The notes under the pieces: model-generated | Seen by the model: only the letters and a program-made list of their open reading frames with translations | Databases searched by the model: none | What the model was told of the DNA's origin: nothing | Program-made: the position numbers and the translations under genes | Assembly (NCBI RefSeq): GCF_014656545.1 | Contig: NZ_BNDS01000004.1 | Coordinates: forward strand, 209,316 to 245,287 | Source: Neobacillus kokaensis | GTDB taxonomy: Bacteria > Bacillota > Bacilli > Bacillales > Cytobacillaceae | Length of the DNA: 35,972 bases | Direction: 5' to 3' | Shown: positions 25,097 through 33,519 of the stretch, in pieces | Layout: every line of letters begins with the position of its first letter | Position numbering within the stretch: position 1 is the stretch's first letter

Positions 25097-26782
25097 ATGA
25101 TTAAGAAGACGTTCATGCTCAGTTCAGTTTGTATGGTTTTTCTAGGCACTTCGACTGTATTTGCAGGAGGTGATACAATCGTGACCCCACCGATTGAAAA
25201 GAAAGAAAAAGCCACTGTTCCATCCGAGAAGCCGCATCCTGTTTTCACATGGAATTCACACATTCTGCCGGTATCCGGCGTCCTGCACCCAGGCTCAGCT
25301 AGAGGAGCAGGCATGGTGGAAGCCCCTCTTCGGCAAATTGACCACATCTTAAACCAGGCCATTTCGGAAAAAGTTATGCCCGGTGCTGTAGCCTTTGTCG
25401 CGAGAGGCGGGCAGATTGTAAAACACGACGCCTATGGATATGCAGCCAGATACACAGATAGTAAGTTTACTGAAATGGAACATCCGGTTGCCATGCAGGA
25501 GAATACCATATTTGACCTGGCATCCATCAGCAAAATTTTCACATCAACGGCAGTGATGATTCTGTTTGAGAAAGGCTTGTTCCAGCTCGACGATCCAGTC
25601 GCTAAGTATATTCCAGAGTTCGCCGCGAACGGCAAGGAGAACGTGACGATCCGCCAGCTGCTGACACATACGTCCGGTTTTACCGCTTGGATTCCACTCT
25701 ATTCACTGGGGAATTCACGTGAGGAACGGCTTCAAATCATTTTTAAACAGCCGTTAAAAAATAAACCTGGAACTCACTACGAATACAGCGATCTGAACAT
25801 GATTACCCTCGGAGCTTTAATCGAACGCTTATCGGGACAACGTCAGGATGAGTTTGTTAAAGAGCACATCACAGACCCATTAGGTATGAAGGATACAATG
25901 TACAATCCATCGGCTTCGTTGAAAAACCGGATTGCCGCAACCGAATTCCAAGCTGTGCCGAACCGCGGACTTGTTTGGGGTGAGGTTCATGATGAAAACG
26001 CCTGGTCGCTCGATGGCGTTGCCGGGCATGCGGGTGTGTTCTCGACAGCTCAGGATCTTGCGAAATTGGCGTATGTTTTTATCAATGACGGTAAGTATGG
26101 AGGAAAAAGAATCCTTAAATCGGAAACGGTGAAACTGCTGCTGGAAAACCAAAATGCCGCCTTCCCTGGCGATGATCACGGACTAGGCTGGGAGCTCGGC
26201 CAGGGCTGGTACATGGACGCTTTATCGGAGGGCATCTACTCCTTTGGTCATACGGGTTATACCGGGACATCGATTGTTGTCAGCCCGAATAACAAAACGA
26301 TTGCGATATTGCTGACGAACCGGGTCCATCCTTCTAGAAGTACGGTATCTACAAATCAAACGCGGCGGTTGTTTGCCCGCCAGGTAGCCGATGCGATTCC
26401 AGTTTCGATTCCTGGAAAGGGATCGGCATGGTTTGCCGGATATGGTGATAAGATCAACCGCGTGATGGAAGCTAATGTGAAGCTTGATGCCGACGCGAAA
26501 TTAACGTTTACTACCTGGCACCGGCTTGAGAATCAGGCGGATTATGGTGCTGTTGAGGTATTGGTTGACAACGAATGGCAGAAACTTGCCTCATTTACTG
26601 GTGCCAGCAATGGCTGGGAAGCTAAAACTTTAGTTATCCCGAAGGAAGCTGAGAAACTACGATTCGTGTATCAAACTGATTCTTCCGTTAATGGACGCGG
26701 GATTTATATTCTTGATCCGAAAATTCATTCTGTCGGGGAACTTGATTTTTCGAGAAATGATTGGGGAATGCGGAATTATTAG
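25097..26782 (+). CDS. amiE: Exported N-acetylmuramyl-L-alanine amidase AmiE-like serine hydrolase with C-terminal extension
   Basis: 561 residues from ATG 25097, preceded by AGGGGGA; the frame stays open upstream but has no good ribosome site there. The signal peptide is about 1-23. A beta-lactamase/penicillin-binding fold carries the SxxK motif SISK (Ser143, Lys146), YSD (Tyr230) and HTG (386-388). It corresponds to B. subtilis AmiE (YbbE), which removes peptides from MurNAc-containing muropeptides and is about 441 residues long. The extra roughly 120 residues (about 440-561) form a beta-rich domain of unknown role. Next to nagZ and namZ, this makes up the complete extracellular set for releasing GlcNAc and MurNAc from old cell wall. 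Confidence 0.85.
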   Translation: MIKKTFMLSSVCMVFLGTSTVFAGGDTIVTPPIEKKEKATVPSEKPHPVFTWNSHILPVSGVLHPGSARGAGMVEAPLRQIDHILNQAISEKVMPGAVAFVARGGQIVKHDAYGYAARYTDSKFTEMEHPVAMQENTIFDLASISKIFTSTAVMILFEKGLFQLDDPVAKYIPEFAANGKENVTIRQLLTHTSGFTAWIPLYSLGNSREERLQIIFKQPLKNKPGTHYEYSDLNMITLGALIERLSGQRQDEFVKEHITDPLGMKDTMYNPSASLKNRIAATEFQAVPNRGLVWGEVHDENAWSLDGVAGHAGVFSTAQDLAKLAYVFINDGKYGGKRILKSETVKLLLENQNAAFPGDDHGLGWELGQGWYMDALSEGIYSFGHTGYTGTSIVVSPNNKTIAILLTNRVHPSRSTVSTNQTRRLFARQVADAIPVSIPGKGSAWFAGYGDKINRVMEANVKLDADAKLTFTTWHRLENQADYGAVEVLVDNEWQKLASFTGASNGWEAKTLVIPKEAEKLRFVYQTDSSVNGRGIYILDPKIHSVGELDFSRNDWGMRNY

Positions 26783-26894
26783 TGATTGCGGAATAAGTAT
26801 CAACGCGAATTTTCTATTTTAAAAAAAGACTTGCTAATAAAAAAGAAAAAGCCGCTAACAAACACCCGATTAAACTAGAGAGGAGAATTAATAA

Positions 26895-28958
26895 ATGAAA
26901 AAGATAATTATATCACTATTGGCCGTCATCCTGACGATTACGGGAATCCCTCTTACCGGAGCAAAAGCTGCTTCCGGCATCACGGATCTCGTCATTGATC
27001 TGAACGTTCCACAAGTCTCTAGAGATTTTCAGGATAACAAAATTCAATTAAATCCACTGTACGTATATGAGGACGGCCATTTTATGCTGGCCTCGGAAAA
27101 GCTTTTCTGGAAGTCATCGAACAAAAATGTCGCCTCTGTCGATAAGAATGGCGAAGTTTCGTTATCAGGACACAATGGTAATACGTTCATTACGGTAAGC
27201 GATGGCACCTACAGCGACCGAATCTCCATCCAATACAAAGGCAATCAAGACGAAATTCTTGTGGAAAAAGAAGAAGGCAACCGCTATGACTTGATTGGAA
27301 ATGTGATCAAACACATGACGATGGAAGAAAAAGTCGGTCAGATGTTGATGCCTGATTTCCGCAATTGGAAAGGGAAAAATGTAACCGTCATGAACGATGA
27401 GATTGCCCAGCTCGTAAAGGATTACCATCTAGGCGGCGTCATTCTTTTCCGCGAAAATACGGTAACGGCAGAACAAACGACGAAGCTTGTTCATGCTTAT
27501 CAAGAAGCTTCCGAAAAATATGGGCTGCTGATTTCGATTGACCAAGAGGGCGGCATTGTTACCCGTCTGCAAACGGGGACAGATTTTCCCGGCAACATGG
27601 CGCTTGGGGCTGCACGCTCTGAAGAAACCGCTGAAAAAGTCGGAAAGGCCATCGGCGAAGAGCTGCACGCCCTTGGCATTAACATGAATTTCGGCCCGTC
27701 GCTCGATATCAATAACAATCCGGATAACCCGGTTATTGGAGTTCGCTCGTTCGGTGAATCACCGGAACTTGTAGCAACATTGGGCAATGCCTATATTAAA
27801 GGACTGCACGAAAGCGGCACAGCAGCAACGGCGAAGCATTTTCCGGGGCATGGTGACACAGCTGTGGATTCCCATGTTGGACTTCCGGAAGTTCCTTACG
27901 ACATCGATCGTTTGAAAAAGGTTGAATTGTATCCGTTTCAACAGGCAATGGACGCTGGAATTGATGCGATTATGACCGCCCATGTGACCTTCCCGAAAAT
28001 CGACGATACTAAAACTATTTCGAAAAAGGATGGTACGGAAATTGCTGTTCCTGCCACGTTATCTCATAAAGTATTGACCGGTCTCATACGCAAAGAGATG
28101 GACTTTAAAGGGGTCATCTTCACAGATGCCATGAACATGGGGGCGATTGTTGATAATTTTGGACCCGTTGACGCGGCAATCCGCGCAGTGAAAGCGGGAA
28201 CGGATATCCTGTTAATGCCGGTGGGGATTGAATCTGTAGCGAATGGACTTTATCAGGCGGTAAACTCTGGTGAAATATCAATTAATAGGGTTGAAGCTTC
28301 CGTTGAGCGAATTTTAACATTGAAATTAAACCGCGGGATTGTAAAATCAGAAGCTGGTGTAAGTCTAGAGGAGAAGGTTTCCAATGCTGTAAAAGTAGTT
28401 GCCTCGGCAGACCACAAAGCAATTGAAAAAGAAGCCGCGGCTAAATCAATTACACTTGTAAAAAATAATTCCGTCCTGCCGCTGAAAGCTTCCGCGGAGG
28501 ATAAGATTGCAGTTGTCGGGTATTCCGGCTATTATGTTGATTCCCTTGCGGCCGAGGTGAAAAAACACCATGACAATGTAATCTATATTAACACTTCCGG
28601 ACCTCTTACTGCGGCACAATTGGCACAGGTGAAGGATGCGAAGGCGATTATTGTCGGTACCTATACATCAAGCGTCGGCGGCCGGGCTCCTAATGCCAGC
28701 CAAATGCTGATGACGAATCAGTTAATTGATGCGACGGATGCACCGGTAATTGCTGTCGGAATTCGCAATCCATACGATGTAATGTCTTATCCGAATGTGG
28801 ATGCTTACCTTGTTCAATACGGCTTCCGTCTTGCAAGCTTCGAAGCTTCAGTGAATACCATTTTTGGCGTAAATCAGCTGGTCGGTAAGCTTCCTGTGAC
28901 GATTTACAACCAGGACGGCAGTGTGTTATATGGTTTTGGGCATGGGTTAGGGTATTAA
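26895..28958 (+). CDS. nagZ: Exported exo-beta-N-acetylglucosaminidase NagZ (GH3) with N-terminal Ig-like domain
   Basis: 687 residues. A signal peptide (about 1-26) and an Ig/Big2-like domain (about 28-115, with FWKSSNKNVASVDKNGEVS) precede the GH3 barrel (about 125-465) and the C-terminal domain (about 480-685). The catalytic dyad Asp325-His327 is in KHFPGHGDTAVDSHVG and the nucleophile Asp411 in GVIFTDAMNMG. The spacing matches B. subtilis NagZ (Asp232, His234, Asp318) with a constant offset of 93, so the N-terminal domain accounts for the extra length. It releases GlcNAc from the non-reducing ends of muropeptides and glycan fragments outside the cell. AGAGAGGAG precedes the ATG. It follows amiE by 112 bases. 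Confidence 0.92.
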   Translation: MKKIIISLLAVILTITGIPLTGAKAASGITDLVIDLNVPQVSRDFQDNKIQLNPLYVYEDGHFMLASEKLFWKSSNKNVASVDKNGEVSLSGHNGNTFITVSDGTYSDRISIQYKGNQDEILVEKEEGNRYDLIGNVIKHMTMEEKVGQMLMPDFRNWKGKNVTVMNDEIAQLVKDYHLGGVILFRENTVTAEQTTKLVHAYQEASEKYGLLISIDQEGGIVTRLQTGTDFPGNMALGAARSEETAEKVGKAIGEELHALGINMNFGPSLDINNNPDNPVIGVRSFGESPELVATLGNAYIKGLHESGTAATAKHFPGHGDTAVDSHVGLPEVPYDIDRLKKVELYPFQQAMDAGIDAIMTAHVTFPKIDDTKTISKKDGTEIAVPATLSHKVLTGLIRKEMDFKGVIFTDAMNMGAIVDNFGPVDAAIRAVKAGTDILLMPVGIESVANGLYQAVNSGEISINRVEASVERILTLKLNRGIVKSEAGVSLEEKVSNAVKVVASADHKAIEKEAAAKSITLVKNNSVLPLKASAEDKIAVVGYSGYYVDSLAAEVKKHHDNVIYINTSGPLTAAQLAQVKDAKAIIVGTYTSSVGGRAPNASQMLMTNQLIDATDAPVIAVGIRNPYDVMSYPNVDAYLVQYGFRLASFEASVNTIFGVNQLVGKLPVTIYNQDGSVLYGFGHGLGY

Positions 28959-28979
28959 ATATAGAAAAAAATCAGTTAA

Positions 28980-29091
28980 CCACTTTATTCCAATTTTTGT
29001 AGAATAGATTTGAAATTACGTAGAAAAAGTGCCTATTTTTGTAGAAAAGAACTCAAATTACGTAGAAAAAACACACATTTATGTAGAATCA
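28980..29091. repeat. Second 21-bp phased TTCTAC-family array (inverted), between nagZ and namZ
   Basis: GTAGAA (the complement of TTCTAC) occurs at 28999, 29020, 29041, 29062 and 29083, exactly 21 bp apart, again alternating between AATTAC and T-rich flanks. Its left end (CCACTTTATTCCAATTTTTG) is the complement of the closing segment of the array at 1-243, which shows common origin and opposite orientation. It lies inside the presumed nagZ-namZ transcript. Confidence 0.88.
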
Positions 29092-29164
29092 GTCTTACAT
29101 CCTATAACGGCGGGGAATCATTAAGCCTCCCTGCCAAATTCGGGAATATGAGGAGGTATTATTT

Positions 29165-30412
29165 TTGAAAAAATTGCTTACAGGACTGCTGGCGCTTGTT
29201 CTTCTGCTTACTACCGTGTCAGCTGCCATTGCCAAAAATGATAAAGAGAAAAAGAAATTCCGATTAGGAGTGGAAGTATTACTGCAAGACAAGCTTGATT
29301 TAATTAAAGGTAAGCGCGTCGGTCTGATTACCAATCCAACTGGTGTCGACCAGGACCTTAATAGTATCGTAGACCTGCTTTACAACAACCATAATGTAAA
29401 ATTAACAGCTCTTTATGGTCCGGAACATGGAGTCCGCGGCGATGCACAGGCTGGGCAGTATGTGGAAAAATATATCGATGAAAAAACCGGGGTTCCTGTT
29501 TACAGTTTGTATGGAGCAACAAAAAAGCCTACCCCTGAAATGCTGAGCGATGTAGATGTACTGCTGTTTGACATTCAGGACGTCGGGACACGATACTATA
29601 CCTACATTTACACAATGGCGTTAGCAATGGAAGCAGCAAAGGAAAACAATATTCCGTTTATCGTGCTGGACCGCCCGAACCCAATCAGCGGCACAAAGGT
29701 CGAAGGACCGGTGCTTGAAGATAAATACTCTTCCTTCGTTGGCGAATATCCGATTCCCGTCCGTCACGGGATGACAGTCGGCGAGCTCGCACAGCTTTTT
29801 AACAAAGAATTTGGGATTGGCGCTGATTTAACCGTGGTGAAAATGGACGGCTGGAAACGGAATATGTATTACGATGACACACCACTAGAGTTCGTTCTGC
29901 CGTCGCCCAACATGCCGACATTAGATACTGCCTTAGTATATCCAGGTGCTGCTTTAATTGAAGGTGCTGCCAATGTTTCCGAAGGCCGTGGGACAACAAA
30001 GCCATTTGAATTAATCGGAGCACCGTTTATTAACAGCACAGACCTAGCGGCGAAATTGAATTCGTACCATCTCCCTGGCGTGAAATTCCGTGCCGCGTCG
30101 TTTACACCAACTTTTTCAAAAAATGTAAACAAGCTGAATCACGGAATTCAAATCCATGTCACAAACCGTAATGCATATAAGCCGTTTGAAACTGGACTAT
30201 ATATTGTAAAAACAATTCATGATATGTATCCTGAAGACTTCCAGTTCCGTGCTCGAAACAGTGCAGGAGTCTCCTTCTTTGACCAGCTAGTCGGCAACGG
30301 CTCTATCCGTGATGGAATTGAAGCTGGCAAATCTATAGAAGAAATGAAAAAAGAATGGCTGCCCGAACTGGATCAATTCATGGAGGTTCGAGAGCAATAT
30401 TTGTTATATTAA
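29165..30412 (+). CDS. namZ: Exported exo-beta-N-acetylmuramidase NamZ (DUF1343)
   Basis: 415 residues with a signal peptide (about 1-21). It is a DUF1343/YbbC-type protein: RLGVEVLLQDKLDLIKGKRVGLITNPTG at the start, then YGPEHGVRGDAQAGQYV, FDIQDVGTRYYTYIYTM, DRPNPISG and NVSEGRGTTKPFELIGAPF. The length agrees with B. subtilis NamZ, which cleaves MurNAc from the non-reducing end of peptide-free peptidoglycan strands (GH171). The start is TTG, nine bases after AGGAGG. With AmiE and NagZ it would release MurNAc and GlcNAc stepwise. The import and phosphorylation genes found next to it in B. subtilis (murP, murQ, murR) are not in this window. Confidence 0.92.
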   Translation: MKKLLTGLLALVLLLTTVSAAIAKNDKEKKKFRLGVEVLLQDKLDLIKGKRVGLITNPTGVDQDLNSIVDLLYNNHNVKLTALYGPEHGVRGDAQAGQYVEKYIDEKTGVPVYSLYGATKKPTPEMLSDVDVLLFDIQDVGTRYYTYIYTMALAMEAAKENNIPFIVLDRPNPISGTKVEGPVLEDKYSSFVGEYPIPVRHGMTVGELAQLFNKEFGIGADLTVVKMDGWKRNMYYDDTPLEFVLPSPNMPTLDTALVYPGAALIEGAANVSEGRGTTKPFELIGAPFINSTDLAAKLNSYHLPGVKFRAASFTPTFSKNVNKLNHGIQIHVTNRNAYKPFETGLYIVKTIHDMYPEDFQFRARNSAGVSFFDQLVGNGSIRDGIEAGKSIEEMKKEWLPELDQFMEVREQYLLY

Positions 30413-30423
30413 GCAATAGATTT

Positions 30424-30460
30424 AAAAGGACCATCAATTTATCAGATGGTCCTTTTCTTC
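30424..30460 (+). terminator. Terminator of the amiE-nagZ-namZ operon
   Basis: A perfect 12-bp stem, AAAAGGACCATC with GATGGTCCTTTT, around a nine-base loop and followed by CTTCTTTC. It sits 12 bases after the namZ stop. Confidence 0.9.
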
Positions 30461-30620
30461 TTTCAACTAGCGCTTTTCCTTTCGCCCAAATACTTTCTCT
30501 ATAAAGGATATTCTTTGTTTCCTGCACTCCCTAAGATGCAAAGTTTTAAAAACAAACTTAGTTATTTTGGAATAATTAAGGATGCTTTGTAAATTTTAAG
30601 TATAAAAGGGGGCAGAAATT

Positions 30621-31631
30621 GTGTATTTAAAAAACCCATTAAGTGTATCAGAGCTGGGAACTCTTTGGATCACTTACCAGGAAAAGACGATGATCTTAAG
30701 AATTTTAGAATTTTTTATCGAGAAATCAGATGACCAAGAAGCTAAAAATATCATGGGAATGATGTGGCAGGAACTGGATTATTATGTTGAGCTGATAACT
30801 GAGATATTTGTGAAGGAAGGAGCAGTCATACCAAGGGGATTTACAAAAGAAGATGTGAATTTAAATGCCCCCAGGTTATTTGACAATGGATTCGATATTA
30901 TGTTTCTTCGTATCCTCAAAGAAATGAGTATGGGAATGTACACCCTCAATATGAATATGGCATACCGAGTAGATGTGATGACAATTTATGAGGGATTGAC
31001 GACGATTACTCTTAAATGCTACAAACTGGCAACTATTTATTTGCTAAAAAAGGGCATTCTTTCTCTCCCTCCACATATTACGATGCCTACAACAACTGAG
31101 TTTATTGAAAGCAAAAAGTACATGAGCGGATTGAACCCATTTACTGAAAAAAGACCATTAAACGCGATTGAGGTAGGTTTTCTTCATCACGGAATAGAAA
31201 CAAATAATATCGGAATGCAGCTTATTACTGGATTTGCCCAATGTGCAAAGAACAAAGAGGTTAGAAAGTATTTTGAAAAAGGAAAAGATCTAGCCAAAAA
31301 GCATATCAAAGTATTTCAAGATTTACTTTTAGACAATGATATTCAGTTTTCGGCAACCTCTGGCAGCACGGTGACAACTTCAACCATTGCTCCATTTTCC
31401 GATCGGCTAATGATGTTTTGTATTGACCTTCTTAATGGATTTAGCATTGTTGGCAATAGCTTTGGGACATTTTTTACATTAAGAAATGATTTATCCTTTA
31501 AAACGACATTATTAGCCAAAGATATCTTTTTTTATGGTCAAGAAGGACTTGAAATTATGTTTAAACACGGATGGTATGAAGAACCGCCGCAATCAGAAGA
31601 TAGAAATCAATTAATAAATCGCAATGAATGA
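30621..31631 (+). CDS. DUF3231 family protein, duplicated domain
   Basis: 336 residues, no signal peptide. It has two similar alpha-helical halves (about 5-165 and 180-330), each with the DUF3231 pattern of a helix pair around GTLW/EVGFLHHGIETN, then a long amphipathic segment and an FD/FSDRLM loop. The family is common in spore formers and resembles ferritin-like four-helix proteins in size and helicity, but no metal-binding set is obvious and the function is unknown. The start is GTG with AAAGGGGGCAG upstream. It is a single-gene unit after the recycling operon's terminator, convergent with the DUF1835 gene. Confidence 0.82.
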   Translation: MYLKNPLSVSELGTLWITYQEKTMILRILEFFIEKSDDQEAKNIMGMMWQELDYYVELITEIFVKEGAVIPRGFTKEDVNLNAPRLFDNGFDIMFLRILKEMSMGMYTLNMNMAYRVDVMTIYEGLTTITLKCYKLATIYLLKKGILSLPPHITMPTTTEFIESKKYMSGLNPFTEKRPLNAIEVGFLHHGIETNNIGMQLITGFAQCAKNKEVRKYFEKGKDLAKKHIKVFQDLLLDNDIQFSATSGSTVTTSTIAPFSDRLMMFCIDLLNGFSIVGNSFGTFFTLRNDLSFKTTLLAKDIFFYGQEGLEIMFKHGWYEEPPQSEDRNQLINRNE

Positions 31632-31661
31632 AACTGGTCTTTGGTAACATGTATTATTGTA

Positions 31662-31723
31662 CCTGTCACTTCCCGAAAAACACCGAAATATCATACCCCT
31701 TTTGGCGAAATTCGGGGGACAGG
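31662..31723. repeat. Hairpin of the GTGCCTGTC/CCCGAA type between convergent genes
   Basis: CCTGTC (31662-31667) and CCCGAA (31672-31677) pair with TTCGGG (31711-31716) and GACAGG (31718-31723). This gives a two-part stem with an unequal internal bulge. The motif resembles dispersed GTGCCTGTC repeats of Bacillaceae. It may act as a terminator for either flanking gene, although no strong T-run follows. Confidence 0.45.
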
Positions 31724-31777
31724 CACTGAAATCATCATCGAATGAATGGCCAGTTTGTGGCTTTTATAAAATTAGCA

Positions 31778-32770
31778 TTAAAATTTAACAATAGTCTCCT
31801 TGATATCATCCCAGCGCCATACATTATCCTTCCCCGTAATGTGAACACCCCCGAACCAGTTATTGATATCATTTAAGGCTATCCAATCCTCTTTTCCATC
31901 CAAAACACGCTGCCCTGTCTTAGTCATAATGACTCGAGAATCTTGAAATTTCTGTTCAGGATTGGTATAGCTCGGGAAATTGAATTCCATATCTTCTATA
32001 CGTATCAGGGGACGGGGACCATCTGACATTCTTTTTAGAATACACCAATATTGAAGATCCCCCATACCAAAGATATGGAACTTAGCAGCCACCTGTTGAA
32101 ATAACTCTATCGGGTTGTTAATCCCCTGCTGAACAAGCTCCAGCGTCCTTTTTTCTAATGAGCCAAGTCCGTTTTGGACAGAGGGAAAGCGTGACATATG
32201 GAAACGGAATGCTTCCTTAACAAACGGTAAGGCAGAAGTGTCTTCTTGAAGCAATTCAACAAGCTGCAGCGGATGGGATGATGTATAAGCCTCCCAAACC
32301 CTTTTGCCTGCGTCCAGTTCTGATGGTTCAATTGGATGCCAAGATCCTAATAAGGATTTGAGCTGTTCTACAGATAGTTGACCTAAACCACGAAAATCTT
32401 TAATACCAGGAAACGATCCGATACAAAGCAGATTTAATTTTGTCCGCTCCAGGGATTGCTTTGAAAACCAATGAAGTAAGTAACATAACATGGTTTGGTC
32501 AAAAAGATCATATTCGAACCATAACACGACCTCTTCATATTTCTTAAACAAGTTTAACTGTTGTTCTTGTGATTCACTTAAATTTATAAATTCCTGACGG
32601 GGGATCCCTAACATTTTCTCTAAATAGTCTGCTCGATCAAAGCGGCGGGATAATGGGTCCATAAAAACCGGACCTTCTGTATAAATTTCCCTCCATACAA
32701 GAATATCTCCCGGAACCTTTCCTTTTTTCAGCTTTCCCCCTACTGAATCCCCATTGACAATATGCAGCAA
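31778..32770 (-). CDS. DUF1835 domain-containing protein
   Basis: About 330 residues. The N-terminal LLHIVNGDSVGGKLKKG is the hallmark of DUF1835. The central part has DQTMLCYLLHWFSKQ, and the C-terminus resembles the DUF3658 region usually fused to DUF1835. The frame is open from ATG 32791, but the family normally begins right before LHIVNGDS. TTG at 32770 is seven bases after AGAGGGGG and is the likely start. It is cytoplasmic, with no known reaction. It stands alone, convergent with the DUF3231 gene. An AT-rich hairpin (TAAAA around CAACAA, near 32801-32818) lies just upstream. Confidence 0.8.
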   Translation of the reverse strand: MLHIVNGDSVGGKLKKGKVPGDILVWREIYTEGPVFMDPLSRRFDRADYLEKMLGIPRQEFINLSESQEQQLNLFKKYEEVVLWFEYDLFDQTMLCYLLHWFSKQSLERTKLNLLCIGSFPGIKDFRGLGQLSVEQLKSLLGSWHPIEPSELDAGKRVWEAYTSSHPLQLVELLQEDTSALPFVKEAFRFHMSRFPSVQNGLGSLEKRTLELVQQGINNPIELFQQVAAKFHIFGMGDLQYWCILKRMSDGPRPLIRIEDMEFNFPSYTNPEQKFQDSRVIMTKTGQRVLDGKEDWIALNDINNWFGGVHITGKDNVWRWDDIKETIVKF

Positions 32771-33029
32771 GCTTATTCCCCCTCTATCCATTAGTTAACT
32801 CTAAAACAACAATTTTAGTTCACTTGTAAAATTAACTGATACCTTGGAGTTAAATTTAAAGGTAATTCACCTAATCACTTACTACCTTTTCATGAAGCGA
32901 CAATATTCTATCAGAAATTAGGACATTATTTCCCAGAAAATAAATCTAAACCTACATATTTCTCGAAAATAATCTCTTTTCCAACATCATCTCAGAATAT
33001 TAATAACAAATTTTATAGAAAAAGTAAAA
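32771..33029. other. Intergenic region upstream of the DUF1835 gene
   Basis: AT-rich, no gene seen. It must contain the DUF1835 promoter (minus strand), but I see no convincing -35/-10 pair. The right end runs into the T-rich tail of the tRNA terminator. Confidence 0.5.
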
Positions 33030-33068
33030 AACCAGGTCAACATCTATGAAAATAGATATGACCTGGTT
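33022..33068 (-). terminator. Terminator of the tRNA Gly-Ile unit
   Basis: AACCAGGTCA (33030-33039) pairs with TGACCTGGTT (33059-33068), and an inner ATCTAT/ATAGAT extends the stem. On the minus strand it is followed by TTTTACTTTTTC. Confidence 0.85.
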
Positions 33069-33090
33069 CCTTATTCGTATATTCGTTAAG

Positions 33091-33164
<74 letters not shown>

Positions 33165-33168
33165 CTAT

Positions 33169-33242
33169 TGGAGCGGGTGATGAGAATCGAACTCACAACA
33201 ACAGCTTGGAAGGCTGTGGTTTTACCACTAAACTACACCCGC
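33169..33242 (-). tRNA. tRNA-Gly (TCC)
   Basis: A 74-nt cloverleaf including an encoded CCA, acceptor GCGGGTG/CACCCGC, and anticodon loop CTTCCAA giving TCC. It is the first gene of the Gly-Ile unit, four bases before tRNA-Ile. Confidence 0.95.
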
Positions 33243-33277
33243 ATTTCTTATTAAATTCTCGTGAACTGACCTTATTT

Positions 33278-33306
33278 ATAATACAGATTATTCACAAGTT
33301 CGTCAA
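33278..33306 (-). promoter_or_regulatory. Sigma-A promoter of the tRNA Gly-Ile unit
   Basis: On the minus strand TTGACG (33301-33306) and TATTAT (33278-33283) are 17 bases apart, 35 bases before the tRNA-Gly 5' end. This is the best promoter match in the window. Confidence 0.75.
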
Positions 33307-33418
33307 CCCTTTTTGCAAAGTTTGTCGGAATTTATGATTATTTATTTAGTTCATATAACCATTTTATATACCTTTTGTAAAATAATCCAAATTCTTTCTT
33401 ACTTTCGTTATAATAGAT

Positions 33419-33424
33419 ATGGGT
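33419..33424 (+). promoter_or_regulatory. Candidate -10 box of the fucosidase gene
   Basis: A perfect TATAAT, 95 bases before the start codon. The -35 position reads TTCTTA, a weak match. Confidence 0.4.
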
Positions 33425-33519
33425 AATGGAATCCATAATCCAACTAACTGAAAGGACGCAATGTAAATTTAAAAAAATACAAACCAAATTTCAAACAACT
33501 GAATGCAGGAGAGGATCAA

